A stretch of 8,039 nucleotides of DNA from JANXPZ01 sp034678345 (GTDB lineage: Bacteria > Eisenbacteria > RBG-16-71-46): assembly GCA_034678345.1 (NCBI GenBank), contig JAXDBZ010000063.1:1-8039 (forward strand), written 5' to 3'. Below are positions 7,694-8,039 of the stretch, piece by piece. The stretch's first letter is position 1; each line of letters opens with the position of its first letter. The position numbers were made by a program, and so were the translations under genes. The notes beneath the pieces are model-generated. The model saw nothing but the letters and a program-made list of their open reading frames with translations. It was not told where the DNA came from and made no database searches.

Positions 7694-7836
7694 CCCGCGC
7701 CTGCGGACGCGGTCTGACCGCGGATGACTTCGTCGCGCGGCGTGGCCGCTCCTCGACGGGGTGTTCAACCCCGACTGCGTCGCGGCCGCGCCGTGCTCCT
7801 CGTCCTCCACAGCCATCCCGCATCCTCGGCTTGCGG

Positions 7837-7857
7837 TTCATGAATAGTCCGGGCTAC
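7837..7857 (-). repeat. Right terminal inverted repeat of the palindromic element
   Basis: Read on the minus strand it begins GTAGCCCGGAC and continues TATTCATGAA, matching the left end. It stops 15 bases before selC. TACTGT at 7855-7860, with TTGCGG (7831-7836) 18 bases upstream, makes a weak promoter-like pair (3 of 6 each) pointing into selC. Confidence 0.7.
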
Positions 7858-7872
7858 TGTGCGTCCCCGTGC

Positions 7873-7970
7873 GGGAACGAATGGGATCTGGTGGTCTCCG
7901 GGGACTTCAAATCCTGCGGTCGGGCGTTCAGAGCGTCCGAGGTGGGTTCGATTCCCACGCGTTCCCGCCA
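7873..7970 (+). tRNA. selC: tRNA-Sec (selenocysteine tRNA, anticodon TCA)
   Basis: A 98-base tRNA with the selC hallmarks. It has an extended acceptor arm (GGGAACGA against GCGTTCCC; seven pairs plus an A-G apposition at position 8). The D-stem has six pairs with a four-base loop (GGGATC-TGGT-GGTCTC), and the anticodon loop CTTCAAA gives TCA at 7907-7909. The long variable arm has seven pairs (TCGGGCG-TTCAGAG-CGTCCGA). The T-arm is GTGGG-TTCGATT-CCCAC, the discriminator is G73 and CCA is encoded. It is charged with Ser by SerRS, converted to Sec by SelA using selenophosphate from SelD, and delivered to UGA by SelB. The anticodon stem GGGGA/TCCTG has an outer G-G mismatch and one wobble, weaker than usual. 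It lies 244 bases downstream of selD on the same strand. Confidence 0.95.
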
Positions 7971-7991
7971 TCCCGGCGCGGCGGCGCGGGC

Positions 7992-8039
7992 CTGACGCTG
8001 CTGCTGGCCGTCTGGGCCGCGACCGCGGCGGCGCAGGTG
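7992..8039 (+). CDS. Possible beginning of a secreted protein (start unresolved, runs off the window)
   Basis: One frame in the last bases reads LTLLLAVWAATAAAQV, preceded by SRRGGAG. This looks like a signal peptide: Arg pair, hydrophobic core, and an Ala-x-Ala cleavage site before Gln. No ATG, GTG or TTG occurs in this frame between the end of selC and 7992; the nearest ATG (7881) is inside selC. The start could be a CTG, or the match could be chance in GC-rich DNA. The coordinates mark only the hydrophobic stretch. Confidence 0.25.
   Translation, partial: MTLLLAVWAATAAAQV

Larger units (their letters stand above)
7673..7857. mobile_element. 185-bp palindromic MITE-like element
   Basis: The ends are 21-base terminal inverted repeats: GTAGCCCGGGCTATTCATGA at the left (7673-7692, plus one base), and its reverse complement at the right (7837-7857) with one mismatch in the first 20. 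A central hairpin sits at the exact middle: GCGCGGCGTGGCCGC (7735-7749) pairs with GCGGCCGCGCCGTGC (7782-7796) over 15 positions with two wobbles, and CGGGGT-GTTCA-ACCCCG (7757-7773) lies inside. There is no transposase or credible ORF. A TA lies at equal depth in each end, compatible with a TA target duplication as made by IS630/Tc1-type transposases, but this is not proven. It fills most of the space between selD and selC. It could instead be a family of long palindromic intergenic repeats. Confidence 0.65.

Noticed and set aside
7765..7971. Small minus-strand ORF (68 codons) and the plus-strand extension to 7717
   Set aside because: They are made of translated tRNA-Sec and terminal-repeat sequence; no independent coding evidence.

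Overview
The window is about 8 kb of very GC-rich bacterial DNA. The organism looks Gram-negative: there is a lipid A-type acyltransferase, a YbgC-type thioesterase, and a GlmS of the usual bacterial length. The tRNA genes encode their own CCA ends. The organism uses selenocysteine (Sec), because the window carries both a Sec-containing SelD and the Sec tRNA gene. A Desulfobacterota-like (deltaproteobacterial) lineage would fit the gene set and composition, but this is an inference; no marker here settles the taxonomy.

Layout. 1-1490 (+): the 3' end of a DprA-like gene, then an LpxL/HtrB-family acyltransferase, then a hotdog-fold acyl-CoA thioesterase, joined by stop/start overlaps of 3-4 bases. 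1491-1799 (-): a small DUF3467 gene that converges on the thioesterase with no intervening base; its own promoter is visible at 1879-1907. 1800-2043: a divergent intergenic region with several inverted repeats. 2044-3915 (+): a GAF-containing protein with the architecture of a sensor histidine kinase but with the phospho-acceptor His and the main ATP-site residues replaced, so probably a pseudokinase. 3912-3939: a near-consensus sigma70 promoter overlapping the kinase stop codon. It drives tRNA-Phe(GAA) and tRNA-Thr(CGT), probably reading on into glmS. 4291-7628 (+): glmS, ridA and selD, closely spaced and probably one operon.

Selenocysteine region. selD is interrupted by an in-frame TGA at 6627-6629, exactly at the catalytic Cys/Sec position. 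A hairpin that satisfies the bacterial SECIS spacing rule follows it. A normal gene caller would split or truncate this gene and start it near 6708; the supported reading frame is 6570-7628 with Sec at residue 20. Downstream, after a 185-bp palindromic MITE-like element (7673-7857), lies selC, the tRNA-Sec with anticodon TCA (7873-7970). SelD makes the selenophosphate used to form Sec-tRNA, and SelD itself needs that tRNA to be completed, so the two genes form a self-dependent pair. selA and selB are not in the window.

No gene-free stretch exceeds 300 bases. The longest are 1800-2043 (promoter, inverted repeats, leader) and 7629-7872 (palindromic element and a possible weak selC promoter). 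The last about 70 bases may hold the start of a secreted protein, but its start codon cannot be fixed.
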